A program made the translations under genes and the position numbers. This document shows positions 56,163-64,000 of a stretch of 64,000 bases of DNA, piece after piece; position 1 is the stretch's first letter, and each line of letters begins with the position of its first letter. Under the pieces are notes generated by a model, which worked only from the letters and a program-made list of their open reading frames with translations, did no database searches and was not told the origin of the DNA. Source of the stretch: Amycolatopsis jejuensis (GTDB lineage: Bacteria > Actinomycetota > Actinomycetes > Mycobacteriales > Pseudonocardiaceae); the NCBI RefSeq assembly GCF_000717335.1, contig NZ_JNYZ01000012.1, forward strand, positions 186,001-250,000, written 5' to 3'.

Positions 56163-57347
56163 GTGATCGAGCGCCGTACGGTGTTCAAGGCCGTCGTCGC
56201 CGCGGGGGCGGCGACACTGGTGGCCGCGTGTTCGGGCACCACCGACGGCAAGGCGTTTCCGCTCGGCGGAAGCGGGGACAACGGCGGCAGTCCGGTGCCT
56301 CCGGTGGCGAAGCTCACTGCCACCCCGGCCGCGGGCGCCAAGGACGCGGGCGTGCGTGACCCGGTCGTGGTGAAGGTCACCGAAGGCAAGCTCACCGAGG
56401 TCAAGGTCGCGAACGAGGGCGGCGGCGCGATCAAGGGTGAGCTGTCCGGCGACGGCACCTCGTGGACCAGCTCCGAACCCCTCGGCTACGGCAAGACGTA
56501 CACCTACGCGGCCAAAGCCCTCGGCACCGACCAGCGGCCGGCCGAGCTCAAGGGGTCGTTCACCACGATCAGCCCGGCAAAGCAGCTGCGGGCCACGCTC
56601 AACCCGGCCGACCGCGCGGAGGTCGGCGTCGCGATGCCGATCAGCGTGAAGTTCCCGAACGGCGCACCGAAGGACCGGGTGGCCGTCGAGAAGGCGTTGA
56701 AGGTGAAGACCAGCTCGAACGTCGAGGGGGCTTGGGGCTGGCTGTCCGCGACGCAGGTCGACTGGCGGCCGAAGGAGTACTGGCCCGCCAACACCACCGT
56801 CGAGGTCGAGGCGAACCTGTACGGCGTGGACCTCGGCGACGGCGCATTCGGCAAGTCGGACGTCAGCACCAAGTTCACCGTCGGCCGTAACCAGGTGGTG
56901 AAGGTGCACACCCCCGACCACGTGATGAAGGTCTACCGCGGCGGGGCGGAGGCCGCGAGCTACCCCTGCTCCAACGGGCTGGATTCCGATGTGAACCGCA
57001 ACACGCCGAACGGCACCTTCATCATCATGTCGAAGGAGCCGACCGCGGTGTTCGACAACGCCCGCTACGGCTACACCAACGTCAACAAGAAGTGGGCCTG
57101 CCGGTTCTCCAACCACGGCGAGTACATCCACGAGAACCAGGACAACGCTGCGGCAATCGGCAAGACGAACAACTCGCACGGCTGCGTCAACCTGCTCGAC
57201 GCGGACGCCAAGAGCTACTTCGACTCCGCGATGGTCGGCGACCCGGTCGAGGTCACCGGTTCACAGCTGCCGAGCCCCACCGCCTCGGATGTCAAGGACT
57301 GGTTCTACGACTGGCCCACCTGGAAGACGCTCTCGGCCGTCAAGTGA
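56163..57347 (+). CDS. L,D-transpeptidase lipoprotein with Ig-like domains
   Basis: A 394-residue exported enzyme making 3-3 cross-links in peptidoglycan. The signal sequence MIERRTVFKAVVAAGAATLV ends in an AAC lipobox (Cys about 23); the twin Arg suggests Tat export. Two Ig-like domains (about 50-150 and 150-245) precede the YkuD catalytic domain (about 246-370), with SNHGEYIHE and SHGCVNLLD (catalytic Cys about 341). In mycobacteria the murB neighbour is the L,D-transpeptidase LprQ. Start GTG 56163. The C-terminal tail WFYDWPTWKTLSAVK is typical. Confidence 0.92.
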   Translation: MIERRTVFKAVVAAGAATLVAACSGTTDGKAFPLGGSGDNGGSPVPPVAKLTATPAAGAKDAGVRDPVVVKVTEGKLTEVKVANEGGGAIKGELSGDGTSWTSSEPLGYGKTYTYAAKALGTDQRPAELKGSFTTISPAKQLRATLNPADRAEVGVAMPISVKFPNGAPKDRVAVEKALKVKTSSNVEGAWGWLSATQVDWRPKEYWPANTTVEVEANLYGVDLGDGAFGKSDVSTKFTVGRNQVVKVHTPDHVMKVYRGGAEAASYPCSNGLDSDVNRNTPNGTFIIMSKEPTAVFDNARYGYTNVNKKWACRFSNHGEYIHENQDNAAAIGKTNNSHGCVNLLDADAKSYFDSAMVGDPVEVTGSQLPSPTASDVKDWFYDWPTWKTLSAVK

Positions 57348-57369
57348 ATTTCTGCTAGTAAATGACATC

Positions 57370-58188
57370 GTGAACACCGAAGTGGTCGGCGCCGACGGCG
57401 TGCGCATCGCGTTGCGCGTCGAAGGTGCCGAGAACGCGCGTCCGATCGTCTTCGTGCACGGCTGGGCCCAGTCCGCGGCCGCCTGGTCGGCGCAGCTGGC
57501 CGACCCGGCGCTGTCCGAGCGCTTCCGGCTGGTCGCGATGGACCTGCGAGGGCATGGCGCGTCCGACGTCCCCGCCGGTGGCTACGACGATCCGCAGCAG
57601 TGGGCGGGCGACCTCGCGGCGGTGCTGGATTTCGCCGGACCGGACGCGATCCTGGTCGGCTGGTCCTACGGCGGCCTGGTGATTGCCGACTACCTTCGGG
57701 AGCACGGCACCGCACGGCTCGGCGGAATCGTGCTCGTGGGGGCGATCACCGAGATCGGCCGTGGCCGGGAGGGCGGCCGTACCGGTCCGGTCATGCGGGC
57801 CGCGCTGCCTGCGGCGCTGTCCGACGACGCCGAGGTCGCGATCCCCGCGCTGGTCGAGTTCACCCGCGCGCAGGCCAGGCGGGTACCCGGGGCGTACGCG
57901 CAGGCCATGCTCGGGCACTCGCTGTCGGTGCCGCCGGTGGTCCGCGGCGCCCTGTTCCGGCGGGATGTCGGCAGTGCCGACGTGCTCGCCGCGGTGGACA
58001 AACCGGTACTGGTGGTGCACGGCTCGGCCGACGGTGTGGTCGATCCCTCGGTGGCCGAGTATTCGGCCGGGAAGATTCCGGGGGCCGTCCTGCGTTGGTT
58101 CGTTGAGGCCGGGCATCTGCCGTTCGTCGAGGAGCCGGGGGAATTCAACTCCCTGCTGCGGCGGTTCTCCGGGGAAGCAGCCGAGTAG
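57370..58188 (+). CDS. Alpha/beta hydrolase
   Basis: A 272-residue serine-type alpha/beta hydrolase: [13 protein letters not shown] (about 27-39), nucleophile elbow [13 protein letters not shown] (about 97-109; Ser) and catalytic His in [13 protein letters not shown] (about 247-259). The acidic residue is probably in [11 protein letters not shown] (about 217). It resembles the non-heme haloperoxidase/esterase group. The substrate is unknown. It begins 22 bp after the transpeptidase stop and ends 16 bp before mshA, so a common transcript is likely. Confidence 0.88.
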   Translation: MNTEVVGADGVRIALRVEGAENARPIVFVHGWAQSAAAWSAQLADPALSERFRLVAMDLRGHGASDVPAGGYDDPQQWAGDLAAVLDFAGPDAILVGWSYGGLVIADYLREHGTARLGGIVLVGAITEIGRGREGGRTGPVMRAALPAALSDDAEVAIPALVEFTRAQARRVPGAYAQAMLGHSLSVPPVVRGALFRRDVGSADVLAAVDKPVLVVHGSADGVVDPSVAEYSAGKIPGAVLRWFVEAGHLPFVEEPGEFNSLLRRFSGEAAE

Positions 58189-58204
58189 CAGGAGTAGTGA
58201 CCAC

Positions 58205-59503
58205 GTGACCCTGATGGGATTCCGGGCGCAGCCGCGCCGGATCGCGGTTCTGTCCGTGCACACTTCCCCGCTCGAGCAGCCGGGTACCGGCGACGCCGGC
58301 GGGATGAACGTGTACGTGAGCCAGACCGCGCAGGAGATGGCCCGCCGCGGCGTCGAGGTCGAGGTCTTCACCCGCGCGACGTCGTCGGAGCAGCCGCCGC
58401 TGGCCGAGCTGGCGCCCGGGGTCACCGTGCGGCACGTGCCCGCCGGGCCGTTCGAACCGCTGGCGCGGGACGAGCTGCCCGCGCAGCTGTGCGCGTTCAC
58501 CTCCGGCGTGCTGCGGGCCGAGGCCTTCCACGAGCCGGGGTACTACGACCTGATCCACTCGCACTACTGGCTGTCCGGGCAGGTCGGCTGGCTGGCCCGC
58601 GACCGGTGGGGCGTGCCGCTCGTGCACACCGCGCACACGCTGGCCAAGGTCAAGAACTCGCTGCTGGCCGATGGCGACAAGCCCGAGCCGCGCACGCGGG
58701 TGATGGGCGAGGAGCAGGTCGTCGCCGAGGCGGATTGCCTCGTGGCGAACACGCAGGTCGAGGCTCGGCAGCTGGTGGACCTGTACGGCGCTTCGCCGCA
58801 TGCGGTGCACGCCGTGCCGCCGGGGGTCGATCTCGACCGCTTCACGCCGGGCTCGCAGCTCGACGCGCGACGCGAGCTGCATCTGCCCGCGGACGCCGTC
58901 GTGCTCGCTTTTGCCGGGCGGATCCAGCCGCTCAAGGCGCCGGACGTGTTGCTGCACGCCGCGGCGGAAATGCTGCGGCGTCGTCCGGAATTGGCGGCGC
59001 GGCTCGTGGTGCTGGTGGTCGGCGGGCCGTCCGGAACGGGGCTCGAACAGCCGCAAGCCTTGCGGGAGCTGGCCGATTCGCTGGGCATTGCCGGGCAGGT
59101 CCGGTTTTTGCCGCCGCAGCCGGGGCGAAAGCTGCGTACGGTGTTCCGCGCGGCTGACGTCGTCGCGGTGCCGAGTTACAACGAGTCTTTCGGTCTGGTC
59201 GCGCTCGAAGCGCAGGCGTGTGGCACGCCGGTGGTGGCTGCTGAGGTCGGCGGGTTGCCGGTTGCGGTGCCGCACGGCGTGTCCGGGCTGCTGGTGCCGT
59301 CGCATGGCGCGGCGGAGTGGGCTGACGCGCTGGCCGCGGTCGCGCTTCGGCCGGAGCGCCGGGCGGAACTGGCGGAGAACGCGGTACGGCATGCGCAGCG
59401 GTTTTCCTGGCGGCGCACCACGGATTCGCTGCTGGACATCTATGCTCAGGCGACCAGCGCGTTCCGGCAGGCGCTGGAACTGCGTGCGGAGGTGGCGGTG
59501 TGA
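58205..59503 (+). CDS. mshA: D-inositol-3-phosphate glycosyltransferase (mycothiol synthesis)
   Basis: A 432-residue GT4 (GT-B) enzyme that transfers GlcNAc from UDP-GlcNAc to 1-L-myo-inositol 1-phosphate, the first step to mycothiol. Motifs: [25 protein letters not shown] (about 13-37), [16 protein letters not shown] (about 120), [13 protein letters not shown] (about 142), [16 protein letters not shown] (about 241) and the donor-site [19 protein letters not shown] (about 325-343). Start GTG 58205 (ATG 58214 possible). Its stop overlaps the YbjN start by 4 bp. Confidence 0.95.
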   Translation: MTLMGFRAQPRRIAVLSVHTSPLEQPGTGDAGGMNVYVSQTAQEMARRGVEVEVFTRATSSEQPPLAELAPGVTVRHVPAGPFEPLARDELPAQLCAFTSGVLRAEAFHEPGYYDLIHSHYWLSGQVGWLARDRWGVPLVHTAHTLAKVKNSLLADGDKPEPRTRVMGEEQVVAEADCLVANTQVEARQLVDLYGASPHAVHAVPPGVDLDRFTPGSQLDARRELHLPADAVVLAFAGRIQPLKAPDVLLHAAAEMLRRRPELAARLVVLVVGGPSGTGLEQPQALRELADSLGIAGQVRFLPPQPGRKLRTVFRAADVVAVPSYNESFGLVALEAQACGTPVVAAEVGGLPVAVPHGVSGLLVPSHGAAEWADALAAVALRPERRAELAENAVRHAQRFSWRRTTDSLLDIYAQATSAFRQALELRAEVAV

Positions 59504-60012
59504 GCCTGGATGCGGTCATCAAGTCCACTTTGGACGCCGGGGGGATCAAGTACGACCGCCGCGGCGAGGGCCGGTACTTCGTGACGTTGCCGGGAACCAA
59601 GAAGCTGCAGACGAACTGCTGGCTCGTGGACGGCGACCACGCCTTCTCGGTAGAGGCGTTCGTGTGCCGCCGCCCGGACGAACGGCACGAGGACGTGTAC
59701 CGATTCCTGTTGCAGCGCAACGCCCGGCTCTACGGCGTGCACTACACAGTGGACAGTCTCGGGGACATTTATCTGGTCGGCCGCTTCGGCAAGGAAACCG
59801 TCACCGAGTCCGAATTGGACAAGATTCTCGGCCAGGTGCTAGAAGCCGCCGACGGGGATTTCAACCCGCTACTGGAAATCGGGTTCGCGACGTCGATCAA
59901 GCGCGAGTGGGACTGGCGCGTGTCGCGGGGCGAATCGCTCGCGAACCTCCAGGCGTTCAAACATCTCGCGGAACCGGCGCAGGACCACGAGCCCGGCTTG
60001 ACCGAGTCGTGA
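59500..60012 (+). CDS. YbjN domain protein
   Basis: A 170-residue YbjN/T3SS-chaperone-like protein: [55 protein letters not shown] (residues 7-62) and [31 protein letters not shown]. It corresponds to Rv0487 next to mshA in mycobacteria. The fold suggests a chaperone or regulator; its link to mycothiol is only positional. GTG 59500 overlaps the mshA stop. Confidence 0.9.
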   Translation: MSLDAVIKSTLDAGGIKYDRRGEGRYFVTLPGTKKLQTNCWLVDGDHAFSVEAFVCRRPDERHEDVYRFLLQRNARLYGVHYTVDSLGDIYLVGRFGKETVTESELDKILGQVLEAADGDFNPLLEIGFATSIKREWDWRVSRGESLANLQAFKHLAEPAQDHEPGLTES

Positions 60013-60078
60013 CCGAGGGCATGCAACCGCGCTGACGCGTCGTCTCGTCTCACCGCCAACGACTGGAGGGAGACGTAG

Positions 60079-60921
60079 ATGCGGTCTCGATGGAGATGGG
60101 CGCTCGCGGGTGCATTGCTGGTGCTGTTGGCGGGGTGCAGCAGCGGAAGTGAGTCGGCGATGCCGATGTCGGCGGATTCCGCGGCACCGGCCGAAGGCGG
60201 GGCACGAGGAGCGGCCCCCGGACCCGCGCCTGCGCAGAAGGAAGGCGCGGCGCAACAACCGGCGGTAAAAGATCGTAAACTGGCGCGTAGTGCCCGGATA
60301 CAGCTGACCACGCCGAAACCCGGCGACATCGTGTCCCACGCGCGCACGATCGCGACCGGCGCCGGTGGGTATCCCGGGCAGGAGACAACCACAGACGAAT
60401 CCGCGACGCTCACGCTGTCCGTCCCCGCCGAGAAGCTCGACGGCGTGCTCGACCAGCTCGCGGGGCTCGGCCAGGTGACCAAACGCGAGGTGAGCGCGCA
60501 GGACGTGACCGCGCAGGTGGTCGACGTGGACGCGCGGCTGGCGACCCAGCGCGCGAGCGTCGACCGGATGCGGGCGTTGCTGGCGAAGGCGCAGTCGGTG
60601 TCCGAGATCGCGTCTGTGGAGGGGGAGCTGACCAGCCGGGAAGCGGCGCTGGAGTCGCTGGAGCGGCAACAGCAGTCGCTGGCCGGGCAGGTCGCGATGG
60701 CGAGTGTGACGTTGTCGGTGAGCCGGGTCGCTGCCGCGCCTGCCGAGGACGGGGGATTCCTGTCCGGGCTTGCCGGTGGCTGGGCTGCGTTCGTCGCGTT
60801 CCTGGGCGGGCTGCTGCGGGTGCTGGGCGTGCTGCTGCCGTTCGCGGTGGTGTTCGGGGTACCGGCCGGCGTGGCGGTGTGGCTGCTGCGGCGACGGCGC
60901 CGCGCCCGGCCCGCGGAGTGA
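60079..60921 (+). CDS. DUF4349 lipoprotein
   Basis: A 280-residue lipoprotein. The signal peptide RWRWALAGALLVLLAGC ends at the lipobox Cys (about 20). The DUF4349 part follows: KLARSARIQLTTPKPGDIVSHARTIATGAGGY (about 68-99), a coiled coil around RLATQRASVDRMRALLAKAQSVSEIASVEGELTSREAALESLERQQQSLAGQ, and a C-terminal membrane helix (LGGLLRVLGVLLPFAVVFGVPAGVAVWLL) with basic end. It would be anchored at both ends in the membrane. GGAGGGAGA lies before ATG 60079. Two hairpins follow. Confidence 0.9.
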   Translation: MRSRWRWALAGALLVLLAGCSSGSESAMPMSADSAAPAEGGARGAAPGPAPAQKEGAAQQPAVKDRKLARSARIQLTTPKPGDIVSHARTIATGAGGYPGQETTTDESATLTLSVPAEKLDGVLDQLAGLGQVTKREVSAQDVTAQVVDVDARLATQRASVDRMRALLAKAQSVSEIASVEGELTSREAALESLERQQQSLAGQVAMASVTLSVSRVAAAPAEDGGFLSGLAGGWAAFVAFLGGLLRVLGVLLPFAVVFGVPAGVAVWLLRRRRRARPAE

Positions 60922-60927
60922 GGACAG

Positions 60928-60975
60928 GCGGGACGGCTCGAGGGAGGGGGGAGTCGCGATCTCGAGCCGCCCCGC
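60928..60975 (+). terminator. Strong hairpin after the DUF4349 gene
   Basis: GCGGGACGGCTCGAG (60928-60942) pairs with CTCGAGCCGCCCCGC (60961-60975) with one mismatch and an 18-nt loop, 7 bp after the stop. Confidence 0.7.
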
Positions 60976-61031
60976 TGAAGTCCCGCCACTGTGGACCCGG
61001 TGACGAGGGGGATGCCAACGGGGCCGGCGGG

Positions 61032-61063
61032 CCGCGGCTCGGCAGGGGGGAGACGAGCCGCGG
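61032..61063. terminator. Second hairpin in the same gap
   Basis: CCGCGGCTCG (61032-61041) and CGAGCCGCGG (61054-61063) form a perfect 10-bp stem with a 12-nt loop. It could be a second terminator before gpmA. The remaining 61064-61342 holds an AT-richer stretch (about 61122-61200, GATATCGACCTGTAATCACA) that is the probable gpmA promoter region; no gene is supported there. Confidence 0.6.
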
Positions 61064-61342
61064 TCACAGCCCGCAATCAGCCGGGGAGTGCGTGGATTCC
61101 GGCTGAGCGGGACATGCCCAACCTGTCAGATATCGACCTGTAATCACAAGACTACTGGTTACTCCGTTCGTGTGAACTTCACCGACTGGGATAACGGTGT
61201 GCATCGCCTTGCACCCTTTTGCCAGCTTGTTGGCGGTCTGCACGGTCTCCGGGTGATGGAGCGGGCGTGGGGTAGCGCACTCTGCGTAGACGTGCGGTAT
61301 GCACCACTCGCCGGTCCGGTGCGCTCTGGCAGGCTGTGGGCC

Positions 61343-62092
61343 ATGGCCGAACTTGGGACGCTGGTGCTGCTGCGGCACGGGCAGAGCACGTGGAACGCGG
61401 AAAACCTGTTCACCGGCTGGGTGGACGTGCCTCTTTCGGAGACCGGCGAGCGCGAAGCCCGGCAAGGCGGGCAGCTGCTCGCGGAGACGGGTCTGCTGCC
61501 GGACATCGTGCACACGTCACTGCTGCGGCGGGCGATCAGCACGGCGAACATCGCACTCGACGCCGCCGACCGGCACTGGATCCCGGTGAAGCGCGACTGG
61601 CGCCTCAACGAGCGGCACTACGGCGCGCTGCAGGGCAAGAACAAGAAGCAGACGCTGGACGAGTTCGGTGAGGAGCAGTTCATGCTCTGGCGCCGCTCGT
61701 ACGACACGCCGCCGCCGTCCATCGACCCGAAGGACGAGTACAGCCAGGCAGGCGACGCACGGTACGCCGACCTGGGCGACCAGGCACCACTGACGGAATG
61801 CCTGAAGGACGTGGTGGCCCGCCTGCTGCCGTACTGGGAGTCGGCAATCGTCCCCGACCTGCGCGCGGGCCGCACGGTACTGGTCGCCGCCCACGGCAAC
61901 TCCCTGCGCGCACTGGTGAAACACGTGGACGGGATTTCCGACGACGACATCGCGGGGCTGAACATCCCGACCGGAATCCCGCTGCGCTACGACCTGACGG
62001 CCGAGCTGAAGCCGGTCCGTCCCGGTGGCGAGTACCTGGACCCGGAGGCGGCGAAGGAAGCCGCTGCTGCGGTGGCGAATCAGGGTCGCTGA
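61343..62092 (+). CDS. gpmA: 2,3-bisphosphoglycerate-dependent phosphoglycerate mutase
   Basis: A 249-residue dPGM interconverting 3- and 2-phosphoglycerate in glycolysis. The phospho-His motif [11 protein letters not shown] is at residues 8-18, [16 protein letters not shown] at about 84-99, [10 protein letters not shown] near 115 and the second catalytic His in [15 protein letters not shown] (about 178-192). Start ATG 61343. In mycobacteria gpm1 lies just after mshA and Rv0487, matching the order here. In related genomes a SenX3-RegX3 system follows; here repeats follow instead. Confidence 0.95.
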   Translation: MAELGTLVLLRHGQSTWNAENLFTGWVDVPLSETGEREARQGGQLLAETGLLPDIVHTSLLRRAISTANIALDAADRHWIPVKRDWRLNERHYGALQGKNKKQTLDEFGEEQFMLWRRSYDTPPPSIDPKDEYSQAGDARYADLGDQAPLTECLKDVVARLLPYWESAIVPDLRAGRTVLVAAHGNSLRALVKHVDGISDDDIAGLNIPTGIPLRYDLTAELKPVRPGGEYLDPEAAKEAAAAVANQGR

Positions 62093-62704
62093 CCTGCTGA
62101 TTCGCGCTTTGGCTCGGGTGGCTGAGGCTTGGGCGGGGCTCGTGGGTGGTTTTGTGCCGGGGTGGATTCGGTGCTGCCGCTCACGAGTTCTGCAGACCCG
62201 GGCAGTCGTGACGAGTGGGGCGCGGGTCTGGACCAGGTGGCCGGTTGCGCAACCGGCGTGGCTGACCGCCGGTCGCCGCGGGTGGCGGTGGCCCGGTGCT
62301 GAGTGCGGGTGGCGTGGCTGGCCAACGCCGCCGGGGCGGACGCGGTTGGCAGCAAAGGAGCAGCCTGGCCGGGTCGCGTGTCGGTTGGCCTCGGGAACGG
62401 TGGCGCGGTGCTGCGGGGTGGCGTGGTCGGCAGCCAGGCCCGGCGCTTAGTGCGGGCGGCATAGCTGGCCAACGCCGCCGGTGCGGGCGCGGTTGGCTAG
62501 CCAGACCGGGTCGCGTGCCGGTTGAGCTCGGGAACGGTGGCGCGCGCTGTGGGTGGCGTGGTTCGCAGCCAGGCCCGGCTGCCTGGCCGGGGGGTCGCGT
62601 GCCGGTTGGCATCGGGAGCGGTGGCGGGCAGCATCGGCTTGCGGCGCTGTGGGTGGCGTAGTTCGCAGCCAGGCCGGTGCATCCCCGCGCCAGCCAAACC
62701 GTAC
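62093..62704. repeat. Degenerate direct repeats downstream of gpmA, no gene
   Basis: Segments recur at about 83-147 bp steps: AGTGCGGGTGGCGTGGCTGG (62302) and its variant at 62449, CCGGGTCGCGTG (62369 and 62506) with a variant at 62590, and GGGTGGCGTGGTCGGCAGCC (62416) with relatives near 62550 and 62650. Strong G excess on the plus strand makes long frames on both strands, none with recognisable domains. Confidence 0.6.
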
Positions 62705-63610
62705 TCAAGAACCTTGCGCGGCAACCACTTTCATCCCCGACACCTTCCACTCCGTGCCGCTCCGCACCAAATCCAGGTGGATCGGCAGGCGGCGTTCGGC
62801 TTGCTGGGCGCCCGTGGTGGTCACCAGGGCCGCCAGCAGGGCCGACGCGCGGGTTCCGTCCGGGCTGATGTCCGTCAAAGCGGCCGTTGAGTTCGGGCTG
62901 AAAGTCGCTTTTGTTCCGCTCTTCCGGATGTGGTCGAGCGTCTGCGTGCGGTCCGTGCGGAACTGGGTCAGCAGTGGCTCCGCGGCGACCTTTTCCCAGC
63001 CGTCGTAGCCTGCGTCGGCGTTTTGGGGGTCGACGGTCAGCAGGACGCCGCCGTCGCGGTGGGCGGCGGCCACTGCCGTGTCGCGGGCGGACGCCGGCCC
63101 CAAAGACGACCCATCAGGCGAAACCAGCTGGCCGCGCGGGTCGAAGTTCATGTCCTGCAGCTGCCAGTGTCCCTTCGCCGGGACTGCCGTGAGCAGCATG
63201 ACGGCCGTCGCCTGGTTGGTTGCTCCGTCGGGGCGGCTGCTGTGCTGCGCGGCGACCACCAGCACCTGCGCGCGGTCCGGCCGCAGCTCCGCCAGGGCCG
63301 TTTCCAGCACCTGCGTCTGCGTGGTCACCGGAGTGGTCCGGACCTCCGCGAACGTCTTGTCGAACTGTGCGCGCGCCGCGCCGGTGAGGTACTCCTGCTC
63401 GTTCCGCGTGACCTCGTCCGGTTTCGCCGAGTCGTAGCTGAATGCCGTCTCCACGGCCTTTTTCACCCCGGCCACCGCGTCGCCGGTCGCGCGAGTGTCC
63501 ACATAGGCCAGATTCGCCGGTACCGGCTGAGGCTGCGGCGCCGGCTGCCCGGACACACTCGAACTACATCCGACGGTGACCAGCGCCGCGGCGACGACAG
63601 CACGTTTCAC
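62705..63610 (-). CDS. Hypothetical lipoprotein (NTF2-like layout)
   Basis: A 301-residue lipoprotein. The short signal VKRAVVAAALVTVGCSSS has its Cys at about 15. The rest is soluble: AVKKAVETAFSYD-type N-terminal helix (AGVKKAVETAFSYD, about 47-60), LTGAARAQFDKTFAEVR (about 73) and strands such as VLVVAAQHSS and HWQLQDMNFDPRG, a layout like envelope-associated Mce-like accessory or SnoaL-type lipoproteins of actinobacteria. No specific function can be given. GTG 63610 overlaps the stop of the HTH regulator by 4 bp (GTGA). Confidence 0.8.
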   Translation of the reverse strand: MKRAVVAAALVTVGCSSSVSGQPAPQPQPVPANLAYVDTRATGDAVAGVKKAVETAFSYDSAKPDEVTRNEQEYLTGAARAQFDKTFAEVRTTPVTTQTQVLETALAELRPDRAQVLVVAAQHSSRPDGATNQATAVMLLTAVPAKGHWQLQDMNFDPRGQLVSPDGSSLGPASARDTAVAAAHRDGGVLLTVDPQNADAGYDGWEKVAAEPLLTQFRTDRTQTLDHIRKSGTKATFSPNSTAALTDISPDGTRASALLAALVTTTGAQQAERRLPIHLDLVRSGTEWKVSGMKVVAAQGS

Positions 63611-64000
63611 AGCAGCCCCGCCTCCCGCGCGAGAGCACCGGCTTGGAAACGCGACGTCGCACCCAGTACATCCATCAGTTCGGCCACGCGCCGACGGTAC
63701 GTGCGCAGCCCGACGCCCATCTCGCGGGCCGCCTTCTCGTCCGTACAGCCTGACGACAGCAGGTCCAGCAGCTTCGGCGTGTACTGCCGCAGCTCGGCAA
63801 ACCGCGTCTCGTACGCGTCCACCGCGGTCGACGAGCGCCACGCCACCTCGAACAGCGACGTGATCCCCTGCACCACGTCCGGCCTGGTCAGCACGCTGTA
63901 GCCGGATCCCGCAGCGAGGATGGCGATCCGGCCGTCGACGAGGATCGTCTCGTTGATCTCGCGGTCGCTGATCCGCACCTCCGCGCCGAGAGTCCGCAGG
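63607..64000 (-). CDS. LuxR-type HTH regulator, C-terminal part (5' end outside window)
   Basis: The frame stays open to the window edge, so the N-terminus is missing; a GTG at 63978 is internal. The visible part has VDGRIAILAAGSGYSVLTRPDVVQGITSLFEVAW (phospholipase-D-like/TrmB-type sensor end) and a C-terminal LuxR-type HTH (LLDLLSSGCTDEKAAREMGVGLRTYRRRVAELMDVLGATSRFQAGALAREAGLL). Such stand-alone HTH proteins with a helical N-terminal region are common in actinomycetes. It is translationally coupled to the lipoprotein gene downstream. Confidence 0.82.
   Translation of the reverse strand, partial: LRTLGAEVRISDREINETILVDGRIAILAAGSGYSVLTRPDVVQGITSLFEVAWRSSTAVDAYETRFAELRQYTPKLLDLLSSGCTDEKAAREMGVGLRTYRRRVAELMDVLGATSRFQAGALAREAGLL

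Overview
The window is high-GC actinobacterial DNA, most like a member of the Pseudonocardiaceae such as Amycolatopsis. Reasons seen directly: very high GC, many GTG starts, frequent 4-nt start/stop overlaps, and families largely confined to actinomycetes (DUF397, Scr1-type XRE regulator, DUF574 methyltransferase, MshA, DUF4349, CGNR proteins). The stretch from about 42.6 to 62.1 kb keeps the order seen in mycobacteria around Rv0474-Rv0489: XRE regulator, HbhA-like, DUF2516, then murB, L,D-transpeptidase, mshA, YbjN, gpm, with lineage-specific genes between. Genus-level naming is an inference.

Layout. 0-6.1 kb: end of a MetE-type methyltransferase, an FAD reductase, an AlbA_2/HATPase regulator behind a large inverted operator, an HTH-ClpN protein and a decayed IS30 element sitting in the middle of a palindromic repeat. 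6.1-14.3 kb: gnd, an MBL hydrolase, an Scr1-type XRE regulator, a glycosyltransferase, a DUF574 methyltransferase, a 30-bp tandem repeat inside an inverted repeat, small ORFs, DUF397 and a membrane protein. 13.8-18.7 kb: an Rrf2 regulator divergent from a tight five-gene operon (MBL, FAH, SnoaL-like, extradiol VOC, amidase), which looks like an uncharacterised catabolic route. 18.7-28.4 kb: alpha/beta hydrolase with CGNR regulator, amidase-TetR-DUF2236 operon divergent from a D-cysteine desulfhydrase-like gene, DUF998, PP2C, a split HTH/ClpN pair, and a YczE/MocR pair. 28.5-36.3 kb: a small ORF with hairpins, a Pro/Thr-rich envelope protein, DapC, DUF445, a DnaA-box cluster, CGNR, VOC, two zinc-ribbon proteins and a 38-bp minisatellite. 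36.3-42.6 kb: two-component system divergent from an ABC exporter, then a PCMT-like methyltransferase. 42.7-49.1 kb: XRE-HbhA, DUF2516, YbaK, an ammonia-lyase homologue with an altered MIO motif, and an osmoprotectant-type transporter without its ATPase. 49.2-62.1 kb: SRPBCC, oxidoreductase, HAD, PurU, mycothiol-dependent enzyme, DedA, methyltransferase, DUF2505, murB, L,D-transpeptidase, hydrolase, mshA, YbjN, DUF4349, gpmA. 62.1-64 kb: degenerate repeats, a lipoprotein and a truncated HTH regulator.

How the genes relate. Cell envelope (MurB, L,D-transpeptidase, HbhA-like, DUF445, DedA), mycothiol chemistry (MshA and a mycothiol-dependent isomerase-type enzyme) and central carbon metabolism (Gnd, GpmA) form the conserved backbone. 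The accessory part is rich in small regulator-target pairs, several with operators readable in the DNA. The strongest candidates for something undescribed are the two HTH-ClpN loci sharing one operator type and apparently leaderless promoters, the Rrf2-controlled catabolic operon, the ammonia-lyase homologue with Ser-Ala-Gly in place of Ala-Ser-Gly, and the DnaA-box cluster away from any dnaA or dnaN gene. No tRNA, rRNA or CRISPR array was seen.
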